DNA of 64,000 nucleotides from CAYPNP01 sp964412195 (GCA_964412195.1 CAYPNP010000015.1:56962-120961); one strand, 5' to 3'. Shown: positions 17,976 to 26,300, counted from the stretch's first letter. The notes: a model not told the origin generated them from the letters alone. Made by a program: numbers and translations.

Positions 17976-19278
17976 GATCGGGGAAATCATCCGCCGCGAG
18001 TACATCGAGCGGGTCACGAAGAAGAGCTTCTGGATCGGCACCGTCCTGATGCCGGTCATCATATTGGCGGCCATCTTCCTGCCGGCCTTCTTCACCACCC
18101 TTTCTTTGAAGGAGGAGGTCCGCATCGCCGTCATCGACCAGAGCGGCAAGGCCTTCCAAACCCTGAAGGACAACCTGGAGCGCCGGCCCGATAAGTCCAA
18201 GGTGGCGATGGAGGGGGAGAGCCTGATCGGGAAGTTCGTGGTGGAGGAAGTGCCAGCCGGGGAGGACCTCGAGGCGACCCTGAAGGCGATCCGGGCGCGG
18301 ATCAACGCCAAGGAGCTGGAAGGCTGCCTGGTGATCGGCCGCGACTTCGACGATCCCAAGTGCTTCAGGTACTACGGCCGCAGCGTCGGCGACCTGAACC
18401 TGCTGCGGTCCCTCAACGACGCCCTGGATCCCATCGTCGTGGCCGACCGGCTGAAGCGGAACAACATCTCCGCCCCGCTGGAGAAGGTCCGGGAGTGGAT
18501 CCGCGGCGCCCGCCTGGAGACGTTCCAGGTCCAGGCCGGCGGCGAGACCAAGAAGAGCGGCTTCGGCGCGGCCTTCATGATCACGTTTGCTTTTGTCTTC
18601 GTCCTCTACATGGCAGTGCTCATATACGGCATCGCCAACCTGCGCGGCGTGCTGGAGGAGAAGAGCTCGCGGATCATGGAGGTGCTGCTGTCCAAGTTCA
18701 CGCCGCGCCAGCTCATGACCGGCAAGCTGATGGGGATCGGACTGGTCGGCCTGACCCAGATGCTGGTGTACGCCGTCTGCTTCGGCGGGTTGATCCTGTA
18801 CTCCGCGGCGGCGGCGATGACCATGAGCCCGGCCCTGGCGGAGGGAATCCGGTCGATCCCGATCTCGGCGGTGGCCTACTTCGTCGTGTACTTCGTGCTG
18901 GGCTACTTCATTTACTCGGCGATGTTCCTGGGGATCGGCTCGCTGTGCTCCACCGAGGAGGACGCCCAGAACATGCAGTCGCCCGTCATCATGATGCTGG
19001 CCATCCCGATGATGTGCACCGTCTTCTTCATCAACAACCCGGACTCGCTGCCGGCGGTGATCATCTCGCTGATCCCGGTGTTCACGCCCATGGTCATGCT
19101 CATGCGCATCCTGGTGCTGACGCCGCCGCTGTGGCAGATCCTGCTCTCCATCGCGCTGAGCCTGCTGTTCCTCTGGGGCATGCTCTGGGCGGTGGCCAAG
19201 GTCTTCCGGATCGGCGTGCTGATGTACGGCAAGCGCCCGTCCTTCAAGCAGGTCATCCAGTGGTTCAAAGCGGCTTGA
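17965..19278 (+). CDS. ABC-2 type permease (NatB/YhaP-like)
   Basis: This 437-aa permease has one N-terminal helix (about residues 23-43), a large extracytoplasmic loop of about 150 residues, and five to six C-terminal helices. That is the NatB arrangement. It includes EEKSSRIMEVLLSKFTPRQL, conserved in this family. I chose ATG 17965, with GAGGTG six bases upstream; a GTG at 17956 is in frame. It is the partner of the ATPase it overlaps. Confidence 0.87.
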   Translation: MKGKIGEIIRREYIERVTKKSFWIGTVLMPVIILAAIFLPAFFTTLSLKEEVRIAVIDQSGKAFQTLKDNLERRPDKSKVAMEGESLIGKFVVEEVPAGEDLEATLKAIRARINAKELEGCLVIGRDFDDPKCFRYYGRSVGDLNLLRSLNDALDPIVVADRLKRNNISAPLEKVREWIRGARLETFQVQAGGETKKSGFGAAFMITFAFVFVLYMAVLIYGIANLRGVLEEKSSRIMEVLLSKFTPRQLMTGKLMGIGLVGLTQMLVYAVCFGGLILYSAAAAMTMSPALAEGIRSIPISAVAYFVVYFVLGYFIYSAMFLGIGSLCSTEEDAQNMQSPVIMMLAIPMMCTVFFINNPDSLPAVIISLIPVFTPMVMLMRILVLTPPLWQILLSIALSLLFLWGMLWAVAKVFRIGVLMYGKRPSFKQVIQWFKAA

Positions 19279-19305
19279 CGGAATCAACCGAAGGTGGCCA
19301 AGGGG

Positions 19306-19428
19306 AATCTGAACGCTGAACGTTGAACGCTGAACTTCGAACGTCGAACGGGGAATCCAGACGAGCAACTCTCTGGATCCCCCGTTCGTCGTTCAGCGTT
19401 CGAAGTTCGACGTTCAACGTTGGATTGC
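19306..19428. repeat. Inverted GAACGCT heptamer array (giant hairpin)
   Basis: Left heptads (GAACGCT, GAACGTT, GAACGCT, GAACTTC, GAACGTC, GAACGGG) and their reverse complements on the right (CGTTCGTC to TTCAACG) flank a smaller TCCAGA...TCTGGA hairpin centred near 19363. The whole block can fold back on itself. It sits between the convergent ABC permease and HAD-like genes, where it could also act as a terminator. Confidence 0.8.
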
Positions 19429-19440
19429 TTCCGACGGGTT

Positions 19441-20691
19441 TTACGTCTTTGCGGTTGAATTCACACCAGCTTCCCCGATGGAGACCGTGGCGAGGCGGTG
19501 AAGGGTCAGCGAGCCGCCTCCAGATTGAGTCGGCGGGGGGGCGGCGGACTCGAGGGGCTTGTCCGAGAGGCCGAAGACCAGCGCGCCCTGCCGTCGCGCC
19601 CGATGGGCCAGCGCCCGCACCTCCTCCGTGATCACGATCCGGCTGGATAGCAGCTCTTCCAACGAATCCACCGAAATGCCTTCCGGGTGGCCAGGATTTC
19701 CATGGCAGAGGACAGGAGACCGGCCATGGCCGGTGCCTTTCGCGGGGCTACCGCCGGAGGGGCCGTCTCCGTCGCCGAAGCAGGCCACGGTGGCGCGGTA
19801 CTCGGCGCGGCGGAACTCCGTGAACGGCGTGGGATCGCCGCGCCGTACCCGCGTCCGGAAGCGGTGGTGCAGCCCGGCCAGCCCGGCGCGAGAAAGCCCC
19901 TCGGCCAGGGCGTCGGCGCGGGCGAGGAATTCGGCGAAGGTGCCCAGGCGGCCTTCCCGCGCGTCGGCCTGCAGGTCCTCCAGCCGCGCCAGGCCGGCCC
20001 CGGCCAGCAGGCAGACGTAGGCCAGGAAGTCCTGGTTGTCCGCGGTGAAGACGTGCCAGGCCGGTTGGTTCAACTCCCGGTAAGCGGCCTCGAAGGCGGC
20101 CGGATCGAAGCCCGGCCCCAGCAGTCCCGCCGCCGTGGAGCGGACAGCGTCGGAGCGCACCCGGTCGATGACGGCATCGTTGCGGCCGTGGGCGCCGATG
20201 GCGGTCTTGTCCATGTCGATGACCAGAGCGGTCTCCTCGTCCAGCTCGAAGCCGAGGCGCTGCAGGGTGTCGGCGAACCCCGCCAGCGCCGCCCAGCGGT
20301 TGGCCACACAGAACGGCCGCTGCAGTTCGGCGCGGGCCGGCTCGTCAGCAGAATCCCGGCCGATGAAGCACCAGCCCGGCCAGCCGCCGGCAGCGCAGAG
20401 GTTGGCAAAGGCGGTGCCGTCGTTCAGGCGGGTGTCGCCGACGTAGAGCAGCCGGCGAATCCGGCCTTTGGGCTTGTCCAGCCGGCGGGCCTGCTGGAGG
20501 ATGGACGCCACCACCCGGCCGTACGCCGGCTCGGCCTTGCGCGGCGGCCACGGGCCGGACAAATCCAGAGCACGGCGCAGCTCCTTCCAGCCGGGCAGCC
20601 GGGGATCGGCGGACTCCAGGTCCCGGTAGACGATGAAGTCGCCCCACAGCTCGGCCAGGCTCGCGGTCCCAAACACCTGATATTGAATCAT
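19441..20691 (-). CDS. HAD-like protein of unknown function
   Basis: This 416-aa soluble protein has a haloacid-dehalogenase motif I, LVIDMDKTAIG (DxDxT at residues 159-163). An earlier phosphatase-like phrase, YVGDTRLNDG, lies at 83-92. Near the C-terminus are a low-complexity Gly/Ser stretch and LVFGLSDKP. HAD enzymes are usually phosphatases or phosphomutases; the motif order here is atypical and I cannot assign a substrate. It stands alone, with repeat-filled gaps on both sides. Confidence 0.6.
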   Translation of the reverse strand: MIQYQVFGTASLAELWGDFIVYRDLESADPRLPGWKELRRALDLSGPWPPRKAEPAYGRVVASILQQARRLDKPKGRIRRLLYVGDTRLNDGTAFANLCAAGGWPGWCFIGRDSADEPARAELQRPFCVANRWAALAGFADTLQRLGFELDEETALVIDMDKTAIGAHGRNDAVIDRVRSDAVRSTAAGLLGPGFDPAAFEAAYRELNQPAWHVFTADNQDFLAYVCLLAGAGLARLEDLQADAREGRLGTFAEFLARADALAEGLSRAGLAGLHHRFRTRVRRGDPTPFTEFRRAEYRATVACFGDGDGPSGGSPAKGTGHGRSPVLCHGNPGHPEGISVDSLEELLSSRIVITEEVRALAHRARRQGALVFGLSDKPLESAAPPPTQSGGGSLTLHRLATVSIGEAGVNSTAKT

Positions 20692-20714
20692 TTCAAACCT
20701 CTTAATGCCAATCA

Positions 20715-20865
20715 GTTACACGCAGAGACGCAGAGCCCGCAGAGAAGAAGTCTTCTATCTGGCATACCGAACATTATCCGCTCTTTGTTATTCCACTCAC
20801 GGTCTATGGTCCATCGTCGATGGTCCATGGTCTATCGTCCATCGTCCATGGTCCATCGTCCACGA
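20715..20865. repeat. CGCAGAGA words plus GGTCCAT heptamer array
   Basis: Positions 20715-20746 hold CGCAGAGA-type 8-bp units. Positions 20802-20862 hold about nine 7-bp units (GGTCTAT, GGTCCAT, CGTCGAT, GGTCCAT, CGTCCAT and so on). The same heptamer family recurs at 34555-34606. Together they fill the 178-bp gap between asd and the HAD-like gene. Confidence 0.85.
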
Positions 20866-20869
20866 TCCC

Positions 20870-21904
20870 TCACCCCAGATATCCCTGTGCGACCAGCAAC
20901 TCGGCGAGGTGGATGGCACCGCCGGCCGCGCCGCGCAGGGTGTTGTGGCCCAGGATCACCATCTTGACGTGGAACAGCGGGCAGCGGCGGATCCGCCCCA
21001 CGCTCACGGCCATGCCGCCGCCGGCGTCCCGGTCGCGCGCCGGCTGCGGCCGGTCCGGCTCGCGGCGCACCACCAGCGGCGGATCAGGTGAACTGGGCAG
21101 CGCCGCCACCTCGGGCCGGCCGCGGAACTTCGCCAGGACGTCGGCGGCCTCGTCCGGGCCGACTTCCCGGGCGAAGGCGAGCGAGACGCAGGCCGTGTGC
21201 CCGTCAGAGACTGGAACCCGGTTGCACTGGGCGCTGACGGCGAACGGGGCGTCGCTCACTCCGCTGGGACTCAGCGTTCCGAGGATCTTGCGGGGTTCCC
21301 GCTCGAGCTTGTCCTCCTCGCCGGCAATGTGCGGGATCACGTTGCCCAGGATGTCCAGCGATGGCAGCCCCGGGTAGCCGGCGCCCGACACCGCCTGGAG
21401 CGTGGTCACCGCGACGCGCTCCAGCCCGAAGGCGTCGTGGAGCGGACGCAGCACCAGGGCCAGCTGGGCGGTGGAGCAGTTGGCGTGCGCGGCGATGAAG
21501 CCGGGCCCGCCGCGCCGCGCCTGTTGCCGCTCGATCAAGGCGGTCTGGCCGGGGTTGACCTCCGGGATGAGCAGCGGCACGTCCGGGTCCATCCGGTGGG
21601 CGGCGGCGTTGGTCACCACAGCGCAGCCCGCATCGGCGAACGCGTCCTCCACAGGCCCGGCCACGTCGGCGGGCAGGGCGGAAAACACCAGCGGCGCCGC
21701 GTCACCGGCTTGCAGCGGCCCCACGGCGAGCCGGGCCGCGGCCTCCGGCATGGATTCGGGCAGCACCCAGCGGCAGGCCTCGCCGTACGGCCGGCCGGCG
21801 GAGTTGTCCGAGGCAACTACCGCAGCCAGCTCGAACCACGGGTGGTCCGCCAGTAGCTGAACGAAGCGCTGGCCCACCGCCCCGGTCGCGCCCAGTACTC
21901 CCAC
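20870..21904 (-). CDS. asd: Aspartate-semialdehyde dehydrogenase
   Basis: This enzyme makes aspartate semialdehyde from aspartyl phosphate with NADPH, the branch point for Met, Thr and Lys. With GTG at 21904 it has 344 aa and begins MGVLGATGAVGQRFVQLL, directly at the Rossmann motif. The catalytic Cys143 lies in AHANCSTAQLALVL, and the C-terminus (FHVKMVILGHNTLRGAAGGA) is typical of the archaeal/fungal-type branch. AGGAAG lies just upstream of this GTG. The open frame continues upstream to ATG 22126, but that part only translates the intergenic heptamer repeats, so I reject it. It is the third gene after metB and lysC. Confidence 0.9.
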   Translation of the reverse strand: MGVLGATGAVGQRFVQLLADHPWFELAAVVASDNSAGRPYGEACRWVLPESMPEAAARLAVGPLQAGDAAPLVFSALPADVAGPVEDAFADAGCAVVTNAAAHRMDPDVPLLIPEVNPGQTALIERQQARRGGPGFIAAHANCSTAQLALVLRPLHDAFGLERVAVTTLQAVSGAGYPGLPSLDILGNVIPHIAGEEDKLEREPRKILGTLSPSGVSDAPFAVSAQCNRVPVSDGHTACVSLAFAREVGPDEAADVLAKFRGRPEVAALPSSPDPPLVVRREPDRPQPARDRDAGGGMAVSVGRIRRCPLFHVKMVILGHNTLRGAAGGAIHLAELLVAQGYLG

Positions 21905-21909
21905 GGGGA

Positions 21910-22115
21910 TCTTCCTGGATTGCGAATTGCGAATTGTGAATTGCGAATTGGGGAGAAATTGCGGATTGGCGGAATGCGGAGTGCGGAATGCGGAGTGCGG
22001 AGTGCAAGCGGAGCCCTCATTCCGTTGTTCTGGATCCGACGCCCGTTTCCCCAGGTCCCAGCCCCGAGCCCCGAGATCCGAGGCCCGATATCCGATGTCC
22101 GATGTCCGATGATCT
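21910..22115. repeat. Mixed heptamer array between lysC and asd
   Basis: Several 7-bp families follow one another: GAATTGC/GAATTGT (about 21918-21945), GGAATGC/GGAGTGC (about 21970-22005) and CCGAGAT/CCGATGT (about 22062-22112). They occupy almost all of the 211-bp gap inside an apparent operon. Confidence 0.85.
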
Positions 22116-23531
22116 CTATTTCCCATTTCCGTCCTCCAGCCCCAGCGCCCGGTGCAGCCCGCGGACGGTCTCGGCCAGCTGCTCCTCGGGGATGCAGAAG
22201 GAGACGCTGTCGGCCGCCGGCGCCTGGGCCACCGCGATGACCCGCGCGCGCAGCCGGCCGAGGGCCGCGAAGGCCCGCGGGACGATGCCTTCGGGGTGGC
22301 CGTCCAGCCCCACCACCGCTACGGTGGCCGCCTGCTCGCGGGACTCCAGGGTGCACCGGCCGCCGTCCGGCAGGGCGTCCAGCTCGCGCCGGAGCACCTT
22401 CAGGCAGTGCGCCTGGTCCTCCGCCGGGACGACCAGCTGCAGGCTGTGCTCCGCCAGCGACTGCGCGAACATGCGCACGTCGGCGCCGGCCTCGCTCAGC
22501 CGCTGGAGCATCCGCGCCGACCGCGGCAGCGACCACTGGTGGTCGGGGCTGCCCACGGCGATCAAGCCCAGCCCGGCGCTGGAGATGATCGCCGGGCCGG
22601 AAGGGCGCTCCATCTGAGGGCTCGGCACGATGCGCGTACCGGCGTCACCCGGCCGGAAGCTGTTGAGGAGGCGGAGCGGAATCCCGGCCTCTGCCAGCGG
22701 CCGGATCGTTTTGGGGTGGAGCACGTCGGCGCCCAGGTAGGCCAGCCGGGCCGCCTCGGCGTAGCTCAGCTCGGGCAGCGTCCGGGCCTCCGGCACCAGG
22801 TTCGGATCGGCGGTCAGGATGCCGTCCACGTCGCTCCAGATCCAGACCTCGTCCGCCTCGAGCGCCGCCCCGATCACGGCGGCGGAGAAGTCGCTGCCGC
22901 CCCGGCCGAGGGTGGTGGTCACGCCGGCCTCGGTGGCGCCGACGTAGCCCGTGATCACCGGTACGAGACCCTGGTCCAGCAGGGGCAGGATCCGCTCGTG
23001 CAGGCGGGCGCGGGTGGGGACGGGCTGCGGCTCGGCCTCGCCGAACGTGTCGTCGGTGACCACCAGCTCCGTGGCGTTCCAGGCCTGGGCGCGGATGCCC
23101 CGGCCCCGCAGGACCGCCGCCAGGATGGCCGCCGCCAGCGGCTCGCCGAAGGCGGCGACGGCGTCCCGGCCGCGCGGGGTCAGCTCGCCCAGGACGCCGA
23201 TGCTGCGGTAGAGCCGGTCCAGCTCGTGGAGGCGGTCCTCCACCAGGCCGGCGAGGTCCAGCCGCTCGGGTCCCTCGGGCAGGAGGGCGGCGACGGCCTC
23301 GGTGTGCCGGTGCCGCAGGGCGTCCACGGCCTCGCGGGCGTCGGCGTCCCGCCCCTCCGCGGCGGCGCGGGCGCCGGCGATGAGCCGGCTGGTGACGCCG
23401 CTCATGGCCGAGACCACGACCGCCGTCCCGCAGAGCGGCTGCGCGGCGCATTGCTCGTGCAGGATGCCGGCCACCGCGGCGATCCGCTCCGCGCCGCCGA
23501 CCGAGGTGCCGCCGAACTTGTGCACGATCAT
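22116..23531 (-). CDS. lysC: Aspartate kinase
   Basis: This 471-aa kinase phosphorylates aspartate, the first committed step to Met, Thr and Lys. It opens with MIVHKFGGTSVGG and contains TTLGRGGSDFSAAVIGAAL and EVWIWSDVDGILTADP from the catalytic domain. Two ACT-like regulatory domains follow (from about residue 310), consistent with allosteric feedback. Its start overlaps the metB stop by 4 bp (23528-23531), so the genes are translationally coupled. Control by the SAM riboswitch upstream of metB suggests this isozyme serves methionine synthesis. Confidence 0.95.
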   Translation of the reverse strand: MIVHKFGGTSVGGAERIAAVAGILHEQCAAQPLCGTAVVVSAMSGVTSRLIAGARAAAEGRDADAREAVDALRHRHTEAVAALLPEGPERLDLAGLVEDRLHELDRLYRSIGVLGELTPRGRDAVAAFGEPLAAAILAAVLRGRGIRAQAWNATELVVTDDTFGEAEPQPVPTRARLHERILPLLDQGLVPVITGYVGATEAGVTTTLGRGGSDFSAAVIGAALEADEVWIWSDVDGILTADPNLVPEARTLPELSYAEAARLAYLGADVLHPKTIRPLAEAGIPLRLLNSFRPGDAGTRIVPSPQMERPSGPAIISSAGLGLIAVGSPDHQWSLPRSARMLQRLSEAGADVRMFAQSLAEHSLQLVVPAEDQAHCLKVLRRELDALPDGGRCTLESREQAATVAVVGLDGHPEGIVPRAFAALGRLRARVIAVAQAPAADSVSFCIPEEQLAETVRGLHRALGLEDGNGK

Positions 23532-24733
23532 GGCCGCCTCCTTCCCCCGGGCGCCAGCACGGCCAGGGCCTGTTCGAGGTCGGCCACCAGGTCATCCGCG
23601 TCCTCGATTCCGGCGGCGTAGCGGACCAGGTTATCGGCCAGGCCGGACGCGCGCCGCTCGGCGGGATCCAGCGAAACGAAGAGGGCTGGCTGCTGGACGA
23701 TGCTCTCCACCCCGCCCAGCGTCGGACCGATGAAGGGGATCCTCAGGGCGTCCACGAAGCGGCCGGTCGCCTCCAGATCGCCGTCCACCTCGAAGCTGAC
23801 CACCCCGCCGCAGCCCTCCAGAAGACGGGCAGCCACTTGGTGATCCGGATGGCACTCGAGGCCGGGATACCAGACTTTCCGGATGACCGGCTGGGTTTCC
23901 AGGAAGCGGGCCAGGCGGAGGCCGGTCTCGTTCTGGCGGCGCACCCGCAGGTCCAGGGTCTTGAGCCCGCGGCGCAGCAGCCATGCGTCGTGAGGCCCGA
24001 CCACGCCGCCGAGCACGCCGCGCGCCTCGGCCACCGGCGCCAGCATTTCGCGGCGCCCGATCACCGCCCCGGCCAGCAGGTCGTTGTGGCCGGCGAGGTA
24101 CTTGGTGGCGCTGTGGACCACCAGGTCGATCCCGTGCGCCAGCGGCCGCAGGTTGACGGGCGTGGCGAAGGTGCTGTCCACCAGGGTGCGGGCGCCGCAC
24201 GTCCGGGCCAGACCGGCCAGGCGGTCGAGATCGGCCACCCGCAGGTACGGGTTGGAGGGCGTCTCGGCGAAGAGGACGCGGGTGGTGGGCCGGACCGCTT
24301 CCGACCACGCCTCCGGTCGGTCGACCGGGACGAAGGTGGCGTCGACGCCCCACCGCGGCAGGAACTTCCGGACGAAGTCGACCGTCCGGCGGTAGCAGCC
24401 CTCCAGCGCGACGAGGTGGTCGCCGGACGAGAGGAGCGTCAGCAACGTCGTGGTGATGGCGGCCATGCCGCTGGTGAAGAGCAGGGCCTGCTCGCCGCCC
24501 TCGAGCGCGGCGAGGGCCTGCTCGACGGCGCGGGTGGTCGGGTTGGAGTAGCGGCCGTACTCGTCGCGCAGCTCCGGGTCCCGGGCGGCCTTGCGGCGCA
24601 TGAATTCCCGGACGGCGGCGGTGTCGCGGAAGGTGAAGGTGGACGTCTGGACGATGGGGAAGGCCAGGGCGCCGTAGGGGTGCGGCTCCCCGCCGCCCCC
24701 GTGGACCGACCGGGTGGACAGCGGATCGTGCAT
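23528..24733 (-). CDS. metB: Cystathionine gamma-synthase (or acylhomoserine sulfhydrylase)
   Basis: This 401-aa PLP enzyme of the Cys/Met metabolism family carries the PLP-binding Lys211 in DLVVHSATKYLAGHNDLLAG. It also has the EYGRYSNPTTRAVEQALAAL and ETPSNPYLRVAD signatures. It joins an activated homoserine with cysteine (MetB) or sulfide (MetZ/MetY); sequence alone does not separate these. The start is ATG 24733, with AGGAGGCAACC upstream. It is the first gene after a SAM-I riboswitch, which supports methionine synthesis over degradation. Confidence 0.88.
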   Translation of the reverse strand: MHDPLSTRSVHGGGGEPHPYGALAFPIVQTSTFTFRDTAAVREFMRRKAARDPELRDEYGRYSNPTTRAVEQALAALEGGEQALLFTSGMAAITTTLLTLLSSGDHLVALEGCYRRTVDFVRKFLPRWGVDATFVPVDRPEAWSEAVRPTTRVLFAETPSNPYLRVADLDRLAGLARTCGARTLVDSTFATPVNLRPLAHGIDLVVHSATKYLAGHNDLLAGAVIGRREMLAPVAEARGVLGGVVGPHDAWLLRRGLKTLDLRVRRQNETGLRLARFLETQPVIRKVWYPGLECHPDHQVAARLLEGCGGVVSFEVDGDLEATGRFVDALRIPFIGPTLGGVESIVQQPALFVSLDPAERRASGLADNLVRYAAGIEDADDLVADLEQALAVLAPGGRRRP

Positions 24734-24812
24734 GGTTGCCTCCTGGGTCGCCGGGCGACCGGTGAAATTGGGCTGGACGCGGAGTCTTACCAGGAGAGGA
24801 GTCGGAGGCAAC

Positions 24813-24855
24813 AAAAAAGCCTCTTCCGCAGGGCATGGTTGCAGAAGAGGCTTTC
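24813..24855 (-). terminator. Riboswitch expression-platform terminator
   Basis: On the transcribed (reverse) strand an AAGCCTCTTC/GAAGAGGCTT stem with a loop is followed by a T-tract. It lies between the SAM aptamer and metB. This is the arrangement for transcription attenuation when SAM is bound. Confidence 0.88.
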
Positions 24856-24865
24856 CGATAACTCG

Positions 24866-24988
24866 AACGCTCTCATCTTCCAGACCCCTGCCGGGTCTGC
24901 CGGAGTTGGCACCTGGGTGCGCGGGTTGCGCCACCTGGTTGCCGAGGCTTCACAGGGCCGGTCCCTCCGCCTCTCTTGATAAGAACCG
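24866..24988 (-). promoter_or_regulatory. SAM-I (S-box) riboswitch aptamer
   Basis: Read on the reverse strand, the S-box core is clear: CTTATCAAGAGAGGCGGAGG near the 5' end, then GGACCGGCCCTGTGAAGCC, CGGCAACC, GGTGCCAACTCC, and GATGAGAG closing helix P1. P1 pairs TTCTTATC with GATGAGAG. A terminator follows. SAM binding should switch off metB-lysC-asd. Confidence 0.95.
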
Positions 24989-25038
24989 AATCCCCCGCTC
25001 GCGCGGGTTGCGGGCGACTTTAATCGCGGGGGATTCGG
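24986..25038. promoter_or_regulatory. 13-bp inverted repeat over the met promoter
   Basis: CCGAATCCCCCGC (24986-24998) is repeated exactly inverted at 25026-25038. One arm lies between the -35 and -10 boxes, the other at the 5' end of the transcript. It could be an operator, or chance in GC-rich sequence. Confidence 0.4.
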
Positions 25039-25045
25039 ATGTCAA
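25017..25045 (-). promoter_or_regulatory. Promoter of the metB-lysC-asd operon
   Basis: On the reverse strand TTGACA (25040-25045), a 17-bp spacer and TAAAGT (25017-25022) lie just upstream of the S-box aptamer. Confidence 0.7.
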
Positions 25046-25074
25046 CAGAAAAATGGAGAAGGGGTGAATCTGTT

Positions 25075-25405
25075 CTTCTCGTGCTCGTCCTCGTGCTCGT
25101 AATCGTCATCGTGATCGTAATCGTACTCGTAATCGAATCTTATGAGGACACTCACTACTGAGTTACAGAGGACACGGCGGGGAATTGAACACGGATTGAC
25201 ACGGATTTCCGAACCGATTTTCACGGATCAATCCAGATATCATGACCGATCTTTATCAAACCGCAGTCCAGCAAATGGTTCGGATTCAATCCATTTCAGT
25301 TTGATCCGTGTTGGATTCCCCTCTGTGTTCTTTGTGTCTCTGTGGCGAGGGTTCCCGTGAGATCCGATTACGAGGACGATTCGGATTACGATCGACGATT
25401 GCGAT
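25075..25405. repeat. Nested intergenic repeat element
   Basis: The outer parts are hexamer words (TCGTAA/TCGTCA at 25079-25137; ATTACG/GACGATT at 25366-25400) in inverted orientation. Inside are ACACGGATT words (25188-25225), their complements ATCCGTGTTGG (25303-25314), and CTCTGTG/CTTTGTG words (25321-25345). It fills the gap between the met promoter and the racemase-like gene; no credible ORF is seen. Confidence 0.75.
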
Positions 25406-25415
25406 CGGTTGGGAA

Positions 25416-26231
25416 TCAGGGTTTTCTTGACGTCATCTCCCGGTACTTCCGGATGGCGGCTTCGGCCAGCACGCGGGTGGCGTTGACCACCGGCACGTGC
25501 GCCCGCTCCGGGTTGAACGCCAGCGGGATCTCCGTGCAGCCGAGCAGGATCAGCTGGGCGCCCTTCTTCTCGAGGTGCCGGCCGGCCTTGGCCAGGAGGT
25601 CCTCGCTGCGGTTCCGGTTCCGGCCCGCCTTGATGTCGTAGATGACGCCCATGACGCATCTGGTTTCCACGTCGTCATCGGGCACGATCACGGTAAATCC
25701 GCGGGCTTCCAGTTCCTTGGTGTACAGCCCCGTGGCGATGGTGCCCTTCGTGGCCAGCAGGCCGACGCGCTTGCGGCCGGGATAGGAACGGGCGACTTCG
25801 TCGGCCGCCTCCCGGATCATGTTCAGGATGGGGATCTTCACCGCCCGCTGCATGTCGTCGTAGTAATAATGGGCGGTGTTGCAGGGAATGATGATGAACG
25901 AGGCCCCCGATCGCTCCAGCCGGGTGACGCCCTCCACCAGCCAGGGCACGATGGACGGATCATGGTTCAGGATCGCCGCCGTCCGGTCGGGCACCTGGGG
26001 CAAACTATAAACGATCGTCGGGATGTGGTCCTGGTCCTTCTGCGCCGGGGTCAGGCGGACGATGAACTGGTACATGTTGGCGGTGGCCTCCGGGCCCATG
26101 CCGCCGAAGATGCCGAGGATGACCTTGGGCGGAGGCCCCTCCGCCGGCGCCTGGCCATTTATGGCCGCAGCCAGCAGGATGGACAGGATTCCCACCGGGA
26201 AGATGGTACGAATCCATGCCCCACGGTTCAT
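25416..26231 (-). CDS. Exported aspartate/glutamate racemase-family protein
   Basis: This 271-aa protein matches the Asp/Glu racemase (YgeA) family. It has IFGGMGPEATANMYQFIV, IIIPCNTAHYYYDD with the first catalytic Cys, and LILLGCTEIPLAF with the second. The fold interconverts L- and D-amino acids without cofactor. Unusually, it begins with a hydrophobic signal-like segment (FPVGILSILLAAAINGQAP, residues 11-29), so the enzyme should be periplasmic or membrane-anchored; family members are normally cytoplasmic. The start is ATG 26231, with GGAGGAG upstream. Confidence 0.82.
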   Translation of the reverse strand: MNRGAWIRTIFPVGILSILLAAAINGQAPAEGPPPKVILGIFGGMGPEATANMYQFIVRLTPAQKDQDHIPTIVYSLPQVPDRTAAILNHDPSIVPWLVEGVTRLERSGASFIIIPCNTAHYYYDDMQRAVKIPILNMIREAADEVARSYPGRKRVGLLATKGTIATGLYTKELEARGFTVIVPDDDVETRCVMGVIYDIKAGRNRNRSEDLLAKAGRHLEKKGAQLILLGCTEIPLAFNPERAHVPVVNATRVLAEAAIRKYREMTSRKP

Positions 26232-26300
26232 ATCTCCTCCTCGGATCCGCGGGATGGAATCATCCTTGGTTCATTTCTCCGTCTGATTTCATCCGTCTTT

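Noticed and set aside
21905..22126. N-terminal extension of Asd to ATG 22126
   Set aside because: It only translates intergenic heptamer repeats; the Rossmann motif begins at GTG 21904.
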